Position numbers and translations under genes: made by a program. From the NCBI RefSeq assembly GCF_003399445.1, contig NZ_QUQO01000001.1:2415001-2479000 (forward strand): 64,000 bases of DNA, in the 5' to 3' direction. Below are positions 41,320 to 49,326 of this stretch, piece after piece. Origin of the DNA: Parvularcula marina. GTDB lineage: Bacteria; Pseudomonadota; Alphaproteobacteria; Caulobacterales; Parvularculaceae. Below the pieces are notes generated by a model. It was not told the DNA's origin, did not search any database, and saw only the letters and a list, made by a program, of their open reading frames with translations. The first letter of the stretch is position 1. Every line of letters starts with the position of its first letter.

Positions 41320-41678
41320 GCGGCATTCTCGATATTCTCTCCTGGATCCTGTTTGTCGCTGGCGGCGGGCTTGTCGTCATTGGCGCGATCGGTGTCTGGC
41401 GGTTCCCGGATTTCTATACCCGTCTGCATGCCGCAGGCGTGACGGACACATTCGGGGCGGACCTCGTTCTTCTGGCACTTGCGCTGCAGGCGGATAATTT
41501 CCTGATCGTGGTCAAGCTGCTCTTCATTTTCATCTTCCTTGTGCTCACGAGCCCTGTTTCGACCCATGCTGTCGCGCACGCAGCTTTGGTCGGTGGGTTG
41601 AAGCCGAAGCTTGGGTCTGACCTGCACACCGCGAAGACCGCAGCGGAAGCGCGCGGAGAGACGGGAGGCGGCGCATGA
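41316..41678 (+). CDS. mrpG: Cation/proton antiporter subunit G (MrpG/MbhC)
   Basis: A 120-residue three-helix subunit with the signature VWRFPDFYTRLHAAGVTDTF, diagnostic of MrpG, and SPVSTHAVAHAAL in the last helix. The C-terminal 30 residues are hydrophilic. It overlaps its neighbours by four bases on either side (ATGA). Confidence 0.94.
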   Translation: MSGILDILSWILFVAGGGLVVIGAIGVWRFPDFYTRLHAAGVTDTFGADLVLLALALQADNFLIVVKLLFIFIFLVLTSPVSTHAVAHAALVGGLKPKLGSDLHTAKTAAEARGETGGGA

Positions 41679-42370
41679 GCCCTGTGGACGCGACGACAGT
41701 TGCTTACGAAGCGCATGTCTCTCCGACTTTCCTGCTCGACCTTTCGTTGCTCGCCATGCTGGTCGCTTGCGCCTTTGCCATGGTCACCCAGCGGCGTCTT
41801 TTTGCCGTTGCCATGCTGTCGGGCGTTTACAGCTTCGTCTCCGCTCTCTTCTTTGTGCTGATGGATGCTGTCGATGTGGCATTCACAGAAGCTGCGGTGG
41901 GCGCGGGCGTCTCGACCGTCCTGGTCCTTTCAGGGATGGCGCTTGCCTCCCGGCGGGAAGCGCCGGTGTCCAAACAGCGTAAGATCCTGCCTCTGCTGGT
42001 CGTTGCGATTGTTGGGGCAGCGCTGATCTACGCATCATTCGATCTGCCCGCATTGGGAGATCCGAACAGCCCTGCAAACTCTTATGTCGGCATGGCGTAT
42101 ATCGATGTCTCACCCACCGACATCACTGTGCCGAACATCGTCACCGGCGTTCTCGCCAGCTATCGCGGCTATGACACGATGGGCGAGGTGCTGGTCGTCT
42201 TCACCGCAGGCCTTGCCTGTCTGATGCTGCTCGGCGCTGGCTCGATCAGGGGCGGGCGCCGCGTTTCCGATCAGGCGCCACCGACTCCGCTAATCGAAGC
42301 CCAACACACCTTTGAGCAGGAAATGAAGGCGCGGGCCGACCACCCAGAAGCGGGGGAGGAGCGCACATGA
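41675..42370 (+). CDS. Fused MbhD/MbhE-like subunit (MrpA C-terminal region)
   Basis: A 231-residue membrane protein combining two modules that in classical Mrp form the C-terminal part of the large MrpA. The first module (DUF4040/MbhD) has VAFTEAAVGAGVSTVLVLSGM, and the second (MbhE/MrpB N-terminal-like) has PNIVTGVLASYRGYDTMGEVLVVF. In archaeal Mbh complexes the corresponding units are separate genes, D and E. Their fusion here, without an attached NuoL-like domain, indicates an MbhD/E-type subunit. A cytosolic tail (HTFEQEMKARADH) completes the protein. Confidence 0.85.
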   Translation: MSPVDATTVAYEAHVSPTFLLDLSLLAMLVACAFAMVTQRRLFAVAMLSGVYSFVSALFFVLMDAVDVAFTEAAVGAGVSTVLVLSGMALASRREAPVSKQRKILPLLVVAIVGAALIYASFDLPALGDPNSPANSYVGMAYIDVSPTDITVPNIVTGVLASYRGYDTMGEVLVVFTAGLACLMLLGAGSIRGGRRVSDQAPPTPLIEAQHTFEQEMKARADHPEAGEERT

Positions 42371-42810
42371 TGGGCCACGTCATCCTCCGCGTGACGATCA
42401 AGCTATTGTTCGCGCCGATCATCCTTTTTGCGCTCTATGTGCAGTTCCATGGCGATTACGGTCCAGGCGGCGGCTTTCAGGCTGGCGTGGTTCTCGCGGT
42501 TGCTTTCGTTCTCCATGCGCTCGGCTTCGGTATCGAGGCGACCAAGAAAGTCATTTCACCGAATATCCTGCCCTGGGGCATGGCACTCGGTGTCCTCTTC
42601 TATGCAGGGACCGGCGTGCTGACGCTTCTTCTGGGGGCGAACTTCCTCGAATACGATATTCTTGCACCGGACAGCCACCACAACGCGGGCCAGCATATGG
42701 GGATCCTGTTCGTTGAATTCGGCGTCGGGCTCGCCGTTGCCTCGACCATGCTGCAGATTTTTTACGTTTTCACAGGGCGCGACCCCGAACCCGCGGATGA
42801 CGCCTGGTAG
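42367..42810 (+). CDS. mrpB: Cation/proton antiporter subunit B (MrpB/MbhF)
   Basis: A 147-residue membrane protein with four helices and the MnhB signature YVQFHGDYGPGGGFQAGVVL, including the H-G-x-x-x-P-G-G-G-F-Q core, and HMGILFVEFGVGLAVASTM. MrpB is conserved in all Mrp-type complexes. Four-base overlap with the previous gene; four bases separate it from subunit C. Confidence 0.94.
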   Translation: MMGHVILRVTIKLLFAPIILFALYVQFHGDYGPGGGFQAGVVLAVAFVLHALGFGIEATKKVISPNILPWGMALGVLFYAGTGVLTLLLGANFLEYDILAPDSHHNAGQHMGILFVEFGVGLAVASTMLQIFYVFTGRDPEPADDAW

Positions 42811-42814
42811 ACCG

Positions 42815-43672
42815 ATGATCGATTTTATCCTTGCCAGATATAACTATTGGATCGTCATCATCCTGATGCTGACGGGGCTCTATATCGTTTATTCGCGAGG
42901 CAATCTCGTGAAGACGGTTATCGGGCTGAACGTCTTCCAGACCTCTGTTTTCATTTTCTACATCACGCTGGGGAAAGTCGTCGGCGGTACGGCGCCAATC
43001 CTGCTGGGCGCGCATAGCGCAGGCCATGGTGGGCCCAGCGCACGCGGCGCGGCGGGCGGCGATCATGGCGATGGTCATGGTGCAGACGGTCATGACACTG
43101 GTGGGCACGGTGAGGACCATGCCGCTGACCCGCATCAGGCGGCCTCTAGCCATGAGGCCCCGGTCCATGCGGATGTCCAGCACGGCACACCGCTTACTGA
43201 GGAAGAGGCGCTCGAAGTCCTCTCGGGGCAGATGTCGAATTCGCTGGAGCCGAATGCGGCAGGCGATGTCTCAGGCCAGAGTGATGTACCCGCCGAGAGC
43301 CTTCATGATTTCTCCGAAATTGACGCCTCGAACTCGCTGACCCCGCAAATGCCGGACACACATGAGCCGGCACCTGTCGACCCCGGCATCACCATCACGC
43401 CGGGCGGGCATGAAACGGCGGCCGATCCTCAGGCCGCGCTCGATGCCGGGCATGAAGCGATGACCCATGCAGCAGAGGTCGTTTATTCAAACCCGCTGCC
43501 GCATGTGCTGATCCTGACAGCGATTGTCGTCGGCGTTGCAACGACCGCAGTGGGGCTCGCCCTCGCGGTGCGCATCCGCGAAGCCTATGGCACGATCGAG
43601 GAAGATGCGCTGGAGCGCATGGACAATGAGGCCGCGACCGGGTCTCCCACCGGGGAGGGCGGCAAGGCGTGA
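42815..43672 (+). CDS. mrpC: Cation/proton antiporter subunit C (MrpC/MbhG) with His-rich insertion
   Basis: A 285-residue NuoK/MrpC-type subunit, where family members are usually 100-150 residues. Helices 1 and 2 (WIVIILMLTGLYIVYSRGN, VKTVIGLNVFQTSVFIFYI) and helix 3 (NPLPHVLILTAIVVGVATT) fit MrpC. Between helices 2 and 3, however, lies an insertion of about 155 residues (66-220), rich in His, Asp, Gly and Glu, with 16 histidines, e.g. HGDGHGADGHDTGGHGEDHA. The second half of the insertion is acidic rather than His-rich. It is in frame with neighbours and uses normal codons, so it is not a frameshift product. The insertion faces whichever side of the membrane the helix 2-3 loop does. Confidence 0.9.
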   Translation: MIDFILARYNYWIVIILMLTGLYIVYSRGNLVKTVIGLNVFQTSVFIFYITLGKVVGGTAPILLGAHSAGHGGPSARGAAGGDHGDGHGADGHDTGGHGEDHAADPHQAASSHEAPVHADVQHGTPLTEEEALEVLSGQMSNSLEPNAAGDVSGQSDVPAESLHDFSEIDASNSLTPQMPDTHEPAPVDPGITITPGGHETAADPQAALDAGHEAMTHAAEVVYSNPLPHVLILTAIVVGVATTAVGLALAVRIREAYGTIEEDALERMDNEAATGSPTGEGGKA

Positions 43673-45168
43673 ATATTATCGAACAGCTTCCCGTGCTGCC
43701 GGTTGTCCTTCCGCTGGTGGCAGCTCCCATCTGTGTGCTGCTGCCGAAGGGCAATCTGCCCTGGGCGTTTGCAACCTTTATTTCGGTGCTGACCTTTATC
43801 CTGTCGCTGATGCTTCTGCGCGAAGTTCATGCGGTCGGAGTTATTGAGTACCAACTCGGCAACTGGCCGTCGCCATACGGGATCATCTACCGGATCGACA
43901 TGGTCTCAGCGCTGATCATCACGCTTGTATCCGGTATCGCCGCCACGGTTTTCCCTTACGCCAAGCAGAGCGTCGCGAGAGAGATCGCTCATCAGCAAAC
44001 GTCTTTCTTCTATGGCATGATGCTGATCACCTTTGCGGGCCTCCTTGGCGTCGTCGCAACGGGGGATGCGTTCAACGTCTTTGTCTTCCTCGAGATTTCC
44101 TCGCTCTCGACCTATACGCTGGTCGCGATGGGCGCGCGGCAGGACCGCCGGGCTTTAACCGCAGCCTTTACCTATCTCGTGCTCGGGACGATCGGGGCGA
44201 CCTTCTTTGTGATCGGGCTCGGCCTTCTTTATGCGGCCACCGGTACGCTCAACATGATCGACCTGCATGAGCGGTTGGTCGGTATGGACAACAAGGTCGT
44301 CCGTGCAGGGTTTGCTTTCATCATCACGGGCTTCGGTCTGAAGCTTGCGATGTTCCCGCTGCATCGCTGGCTGCCCGACGCCTACACATTCGCGCCTTCA
44401 GCCGTGACGAGCTTCCTGGCCGCAACAGCGACCAAGGTGGCTGTCTATGTGATGCTGCGCTTCGTCTTCACGGTGTTCGGCTTCTCCTTCGTCTTCCTCG
44501 ATGTCGCGCTGACCTTCTTCATCATCCTCGGCCTTGCGGGCATGTTCATCGCCTCGCTGGTCGCGGTCTTCCGGGATGATGTGAAGCAGATGCTCGCTTA
44601 TTCATCAGTGGCACAGATCGGCTACATGCTGGTCGGCATCTCCTTTGCGACCGTCGAAGGGGTCTCGGCGGCGCTCGTGCACGTCTTCAACCACGCGCTG
44701 ATGAAGGCCGCGCTCTTCATGGCCGTCGGCGCTGTCTTCTATGCCATTGGTTCGCACCGGATCTCGGCCTTCCGCGGGCTGGGCAAGACGATGCCGTTCA
44801 CGGCGGCCTGTTTCGTCGTTGCGGGCCTCTCCCTCGTCGGCGTGCCGTTCACTGGCGGCTTTGTCTCTAAATACCTGCTCATCGATGGCGCCTTCTCGGC
44901 AGTGCTCGATGTGCCTTCGCTCGTCATCGTGCTGATGATTGTCGCCTCATCGCTGCTCGCCGTCGCCTATATCGGCCGGGTCGTTTATGAGATGTATCTT
45001 GCCGAGCCTGTCGAAGGGGTGAAGGTCGATCGCGTGCCGCTGGGCATGCTGATCCCGCTTGGGTTCATGACGGCGGCGAATGTCTATGCAGGGCTCGATG
45101 CGGAGGGGCTGACGACATACGCCCGCCGTGCAGCGGATATCCTGCTTGGTGTGGGGATGGCTGAATAA
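43669..45168 (+). CDS. mrpD: Antiporter-type subunit D-1 (MrpD/MbhH)
   Basis: A 499-residue, about 14-helix NuoL/M/N-type proton pump subunit. The key acidic residue is in NVFVFLEISSLSTYTLVAMG and the helix 7 lysine in GFGLKLAMFPLHRWLPDAY; AVTSFLAATATKVAVYVM adds the TM8 lysine. It starts at GTG (43669), which shares four bases with the previous stop. The gene order places it as the MrpD/MbhH counterpart. Confidence 0.93.
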   Translation: MNIIEQLPVLPVVLPLVAAPICVLLPKGNLPWAFATFISVLTFILSLMLLREVHAVGVIEYQLGNWPSPYGIIYRIDMVSALIITLVSGIAATVFPYAKQSVAREIAHQQTSFFYGMMLITFAGLLGVVATGDAFNVFVFLEISSLSTYTLVAMGARQDRRALTAAFTYLVLGTIGATFFVIGLGLLYAATGTLNMIDLHERLVGMDNKVVRAGFAFIITGFGLKLAMFPLHRWLPDAYTFAPSAVTSFLAATATKVAVYVMLRFVFTVFGFSFVFLDVALTFFIILGLAGMFIASLVAVFRDDVKQMLAYSSVAQIGYMLVGISFATVEGVSAALVHVFNHALMKAALFMAVGAVFYAIGSHRISAFRGLGKTMPFTAACFVVAGLSLVGVPFTGGFVSKYLLIDGAFSAVLDVPSLVIVLMIVASSLLAVAYIGRVVYEMYLAEPVEGVKVDRVPLGMLIPLGFMTAANVYAGLDAEGLTTYARRAADILLGVGMAE

Positions 45169-46658
45169 TGACCCCGAACGACGCCCTTCTCATTGCGCTC
45201 TTCCTGCCCGTCATCGGGGCCTTCGGCATCATGCTGACAGGCAAGCACCCGAATGTCCGCGAGAGCCTGATCCTCGTCATGGCCGTTGCCACCTTCTTCT
45301 TTGTGCTGATGGTGGCGCGCGCAACGGCTGCTGGAGACCTTGCCGATGTCACCCTGTTCGAGGTGATGCCCGGCCTCTCGATCAGCTTCAAGCTCGAGCC
45401 GCTTGGCGCGATGTTCGCGGTGATTGCGAGTGGGCTCTATATCGTCAATTCGCTCTATTCGATCGGCTATATGCGCGGCACGAATGAGAAGAATCAGACG
45501 CGGTTCTATGTCTGTTTCGCGATCGCCATTTCCGCCGCGCTGGGGATCGCCTTTGCCGGCAACCTGCTCACCTTCTTCACCTTCTATGAGATCCTGACCC
45601 TCTCCACCTTCCCGCTGGTGACGCATAAGGGCGATGCCAAGGCGCGGGCCGGAGGCCGGGTCTATCTTGGCATCCTGATGGGGACATCGATCGGGCTTCT
45701 TCTGCCTGCGATCATCTGGACCTGGGTAATGACAGGGACGACGGATTTCGTGGCCGGCGGTATTCTGGGCGATGCGGCCGATTTCCGCAGCTGGGTTCCG
45801 GTCGTCCTCCTCGGGCTTTACCTCTTCGGTATTGGCAAGGCGGCGCTGATGCCGATCCATCCATGGCTGCCCAATGCCATGGTCGCGCCGACACCTGTTT
45901 CCGCTTTCCTCCACGCCGTTGCGGTCGTGAAGGCAGGCGTCTTCGGTGTGCTGAAAATTGCGGTTTATACGTTTGGCATCGACACCTTGCGTGAAACCAA
46001 TATCAGCGAGATTTTCATGTGGATTGCGGCAGGCTCGATCCTGCTGGCTTCCGCTATCGCCATGACGCAGGACAACCTCAAGGCGCGGCTTGCCTATTCG
46101 ACGGTCAGCCAGCTTTCCTATGTCACGCTTGGCGCGATGATCGCGACAAATCTCGGTGTCATGGGCGGCGCGATGCAGATTGCAGCGCACGCGCTCGGCA
46201 AGATGACTCTCTTCATGTGCGCAGGCGCGATCTATGTCGCCCACCACAAGACGCTGGTGTCCGAGATGCGCGGTCTTGGCCGGTTGATGCCTTTCACCTT
46301 TGGCGCATTCTTCATCGGGGCGATGTCGATTGTTGGCCTGCCGCCCATGGCAGGGTCATGGCCGAAATTTTTCCTGATGCTGGGCGCCGTTGATGCGGGA
46401 CAGCTGGCGATCATTGCGGTGCTGATCATCTCGTCGCTGCTCAATGTGGTCTATCTCTTGTCGATCCCTGTGAAGGCGTTCTTTGGCAAGCCGGCAGGCG
46501 AGGCACAGCCCGCACCGATTGGGTGGAAGACGCTTCAGGAGGCGCCGATCTTCTGTCTTGTACCGCCGCTTCTTACTGCCGCAGGGACGATCATCCTCTT
46601 CTTCTATTCGGACCCGCTCTTTAATTTCCTCTTGCCACTGATTGGCGGTGCGGGATGA
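45168..46658 (+). CDS. Antiporter-type subunit D-2 (MrpD/MrpA N-terminal-like)
   Basis: A 496-residue NuoL/M-type proton-conducting subunit. The conserved glutamate is in FFTFYEILTLSTFPLVTHK and the lysine in GIGKAALMPIHPWLPNAMV; the second lysine region reads AVAVVKAGVFGVLK. It is not a copy of the preceding subunit, having quite different sequence (e.g. GDAKARAGGRVYLGILMG). Starts within the previous stop (TAATG). It may replace the NuoL-like N-terminal half of MrpA, missing as a single large protein here. Confidence 0.9.
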   Translation: MTPNDALLIALFLPVIGAFGIMLTGKHPNVRESLILVMAVATFFFVLMVARATAAGDLADVTLFEVMPGLSISFKLEPLGAMFAVIASGLYIVNSLYSIGYMRGTNEKNQTRFYVCFAIAISAALGIAFAGNLLTFFTFYEILTLSTFPLVTHKGDAKARAGGRVYLGILMGTSIGLLLPAIIWTWVMTGTTDFVAGGILGDAADFRSWVPVVLLGLYLFGIGKAALMPIHPWLPNAMVAPTPVSAFLHAVAVVKAGVFGVLKIAVYTFGIDTLRETNISEIFMWIAAGSILLASAIAMTQDNLKARLAYSTVSQLSYVTLGAMIATNLGVMGGAMQIAAHALGKMTLFMCAGAIYVAHHKTLVSEMRGLGRLMPFTFGAFFIGAMSIVGLPPMAGSWPKFFLMLGAVDAGQLAIIAVLIISSLLNVVYLLSIPVKAFFGKPAGEAQPAPIGWKTLQEAPIFCLVPPLLTAAGTIILFFYSDPLFNFLLPLIGGAG

Positions 46659-46683
46659 ACAGCGTGCTGAAAGGACAGCTCCC

Positions 46684-47010
46684 ATGAGCGATCCCCAGAA
46701 CAATCCTCACGAGGAGCATGGTCACGGGCCGCGCCCCGGCGAGAAGAAATACTGGCTCGACAATCCGAAGAATGTCGACCTGATCTGGTACGCGCTGGCT
46801 GGCGCCTGTTTTCTGCTGTTTGTCGCCGATTTCTTCGTGGAGAAGCATCCGCATTTTCCGATTGAGGAGTGGGTGAACTTTTATGGCTTTTACGGCTTCA
46901 TCGGTTGCGTCTTCCTCGTGCTTGCCGCGGCCCAGCTGCGCAAAGTGCTTATGCGTGACGAGGATTATTACGAGCGCAAAAGCGATGAAGACGGGAAGGG
47001 TCAGCAATGA
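46684..47010 (+). CDS. Small two-helix membrane protein of the antiporter operon
   Basis: A 108-residue protein with a His/Pro-rich N-terminus (NPHEEHGHGPRPGEK), two membrane helices (LIWYALAGACFLLFVADFF, NFYGFYGFIGCVFLVLAAA) and a charged tail (LMRDEDYYERKSDED). Similar unnamed proteins occur next to Mrp/Mbh-type subunits in other bacteria, so it is a probable accessory subunit. It overlaps the next start by four bases (ATGA), arguing that it is part of the complex. Confidence 0.8.
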   Translation: MSDPQNNPHEEHGHGPRPGEKKYWLDNPKNVDLIWYALAGACFLLFVADFFVEKHPHFPIEEWVNFYGFYGFIGCVFLVLAAAQLRKVLMRDEDYYERKSDEDGKGQQ

Positions 47011-48764
47011 TCGGTGAACTCTCTCCCGCTCTGATCGTCATTATCGGCTCGGCACTGACGGTGTTCTTCCCCGGCGGTTGGCCGCGCAACATTTTCTCAC
47101 TCGCCGTCATCGCGCTTGCGGGATATCAGCTCCATGCACTCGGTCTCGGTGAATACGGACAATATTCGCTTTTCGGCGAAACCCTGACGCTCACCCGCAT
47201 TGATGGCCTTGCCCGCATTTTCGCGGTGATCTTCCTGATCGCGATGGCGCTCAACACGGTCTATGGCTGGTGGTTGCGTGACGCAGGGCAGCAGGCCGTA
47301 TCGCTGGCCTATCCCGGTGCGGCGCTCGGCGGGGTGCTGGCAGGCGATCTTGTGACGCTGTTTGTCTTCTGGGAGCTGGCCGCGATTACGTCCGTGTTCC
47401 TCATCTGGGCCGGAAATAACGAGCGCTCCTTTGGCGCAGGGATGCGCTACCTTGTCTGGCAGATCGGGTCTGGCGTTCTGCTGCTTGCCGGTATTGCCCT
47501 TTTCTACCGCTCGACAGGATCGTTCGCGTTCGAGAACTTCATCGATGGCGGCATGTCACTGACCGATCCGGCCGTGCTGTGCATCTTCATCGCCTTTGGG
47601 ATCAAGTCAGCGTTCCCGCTGCTCCATAACTGGGTGCAGGACGCCTATCCCGAAAGTACGGTGACCGGCACAATCATCTTGTCTGTCTTCACGACCAAGA
47701 TGGCGGTTGCGTCGATTGCGCGCGGCTTCGCCGGGGTGGAAGCACTGGTTTATATCGGCGCGGTCATGACGGCGTTCCCGATTTTCTTCGCGGTGATCGA
47801 GAACGATTTGCGCCGGGTTCTGACCTATTCGCTGAACAACCAGGTCGGCTTCATGATCGTCGGCATTGGCATCGGCACGCCGATGGCCTTGAACGGCGCG
47901 GCGGGCTACGCCTTCTGTAACATCCTCTTCGAGGGCCTATTGTTCATGGCCATGGGGGCGGTGCTTTACCGGACCGGCACGATCAAGGGCTCTGAGCTAG
48001 GCGGGCTTTATAAGACCATGCCGCTCACCGCATTTTTCTGCATCATTGGAGCAGCGTCGATCTCGGCATTCCCTCTGTTCTCAGGCTTCATCACCAAGGG
48101 CCTGATCATCAGCGGCGCGGCGGAAGGACATTATTTCTGGGTCTGGATGACGCTGTTGTTCGCAGCCGCTGGTGTGTTCCACCATTCGGGGATCAAGATT
48201 CCGTACTTTGCCTTCTTCGCTCATGATTCAGGCAAACGTCCTGACGAAGCACCGCTCTCCATGCTGATTGCCATGGGGATCACAGCGGCGCTCTGCGTCG
48301 GTATCGGTGTGGCGCAGATATTCACCGGGCCTGAAGGCGATCCGCTCTATGCGCTGATGCCGTTCGAGGTGGTGATCGAGAAATCCTACTCGCCCTATAT
48401 CTCCTATACGGCGCCGCACGTCCTCACCCAGATGCAGATCCTGTTCTTCTCAGGTCTGGCATTCGCTGTGCTCCAGAAAACCGGCCTCTATCCGCCGGAG
48501 CTACGGTCGACCAATCTGGATACGGACTGGTTCTACCGCGTGCCGGGGCGGGTTGCGCTGCTCGGTATCGTTGGCGGAGTGGTCGCCCTATGGCGGGCCG
48601 TCTGGGGCGTCACCAAGGGACTCATCGGCGGCGCGGTCAGCGGGCTTTATCACTCCCATGGGCCAGAGGGGCGCATGGCCCGGACCTGGTCGGTGGGGTA
48701 CACGGCCCTCTTCACTGCGATTGTTCTTGGCATCGCGCTGATCGCTGTCTTCAGTGTAAGGTAG
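47007..48764 (+). CDS. Antiporter-type subunit D-3 (long NuoN/NuoM-like)
   Basis: A 585-residue, about 14-16-helix proton-conducting subunit. It has the helix 5 glutamate (LVTLFVFWELAAITSVFLI), the helix 7 lysine (GIKSAFPLLHNWVQDAYPE) and a TTKMAVASIARGF segment. The C-terminal extension of about 100 residues (after 480) adds two more helices and LYHSHGPEGRMART. It is the third antiporter-type subunit of the operon and the most distant in sequence. A terminator follows. Confidence 0.9.
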   Translation: MIGELSPALIVIIGSALTVFFPGGWPRNIFSLAVIALAGYQLHALGLGEYGQYSLFGETLTLTRIDGLARIFAVIFLIAMALNTVYGWWLRDAGQQAVSLAYPGAALGGVLAGDLVTLFVFWELAAITSVFLIWAGNNERSFGAGMRYLVWQIGSGVLLLAGIALFYRSTGSFAFENFIDGGMSLTDPAVLCIFIAFGIKSAFPLLHNWVQDAYPESTVTGTIILSVFTTKMAVASIARGFAGVEALVYIGAVMTAFPIFFAVIENDLRRVLTYSLNNQVGFMIVGIGIGTPMALNGAAGYAFCNILFEGLLFMAMGAVLYRTGTIKGSELGGLYKTMPLTAFFCIIGAASISAFPLFSGFITKGLIISGAAEGHYFWVWMTLLFAAAGVFHHSGIKIPYFAFFAHDSGKRPDEAPLSMLIAMGITAALCVGIGVAQIFTGPEGDPLYALMPFEVVIEKSYSPYISYTAPHVLTQMQILFFSGLAFAVLQKTGLYPPELRSTNLDTDWFYRVPGRVALLGIVGGVVALWRAVWGVTKGLIGGAVSGLYHSHGPEGRMARTWSVGYTALFTAIVLGIALIAVFSVR

Positions 48765-48769
48765 AAAAT

Positions 48770-48798
48770 ACCGGGAGCGCATCAGCCTCCCGGTTTTT
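48770..48798 (+). terminator. Rho-independent terminator of the antiporter operon
   Basis: ACCGGGAG pairs with CTCCCGGT around a 9-nt loop, followed by TTTTT. It lies six bases after the last subunit's stop. Confidence 0.92.
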
Positions 48799-48930
48799 CG
48801 ATATAGCTACAATTTAAATCAAATGCGCGCGGGATGATCCGGTAAAACTTATCCCCGCTGTGGTTGTATGCCCTATCATCCTACAGCCGGAAGGGAGTCC
48901 GGTTTAAGGTTTGAGTAAGAGGGCTGAAGA

Positions 48931-49326
48931 ATGTCGAAAGGGCACAGCCACGGGAAAGCCGTGGACTGGCACGCTCTGACGGCTCGTCGCGTGGTGGCAG
49001 GCGAGTTCGGAGTGTCAGTAGAGGAATTAATGGCGCCAACGCGCGCCAGGGCGGAGATTGCGTTCGCCCGGCAGGTGGCGATGTATCTCGCCCATGTCGT
49101 CTATCAGATGTCGTATAATGAGGTGGCGGAAGCCTTCGACCGTGAACGGACGACTGTTGCCTATGCCTGCGCCGTTGTTGAGGACGCGCGGGATGATGCA
49201 GAGCTTGATGCGCGCATGGAGCGGCTCGAAGCGCAGCTGACGCGGCTCGACCGTTTGCGCGAAGGGCGCAGGATCGACCGTTGCGGTCGTCTGGCCATCA
49301 TCCTTGAATGCTGTCCGGCGGGGTGA
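48931..49326 (+). CDS. Orphan DnaA domain IV-like DNA-binding protein
   Basis: A 131-residue soluble protein. Residues about 30-90 correspond to DnaA domain IV: RARAEIAFARQVAMYLAHVV (helices with the phosphate-contacting arginine) and YNEVAEAFDRERTTVAYACA, matching the DnaA signature in which DHTTV reads a DnaA box. Here the recognition positions are E-R-T-T-V. There is no AAA+ domain, so it cannot initiate replication alone; it may compete for DnaA boxes or act as a regulator. A C-terminal helix (ARMERLEAQLTRLDRLREG) might dimerise. The ATG has a nearby GAGGGCTGA. Its end overlaps gluQRS by 29 bases. Confidence 0.78.
   Translation: MSKGHSHGKAVDWHALTARRVVAGEFGVSVEELMAPTRARAEIAFARQVAMYLAHVVYQMSYNEVAEAFDRERTTVAYACAVVEDARDDAELDARMERLEAQLTRLDRLREGRRIDRCGRLAIILECCPAG

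Noticed and set aside
42770-43183. Frameshift explanation for the His-rich region in subunit C
   Set aside because: The frame remains open into a correct third helix and overlaps properly with the next gene, so an artefactual frameshift is unlikely.
48829-48930. DnaA boxes / replication origin upstream of the DnaA-like gene
   Set aside because: The best match to TTATCCACA is TTATCCCCG (two mismatches), only once, without a clear cluster or A/T-rich unwinding element, so an origin cannot be supported.
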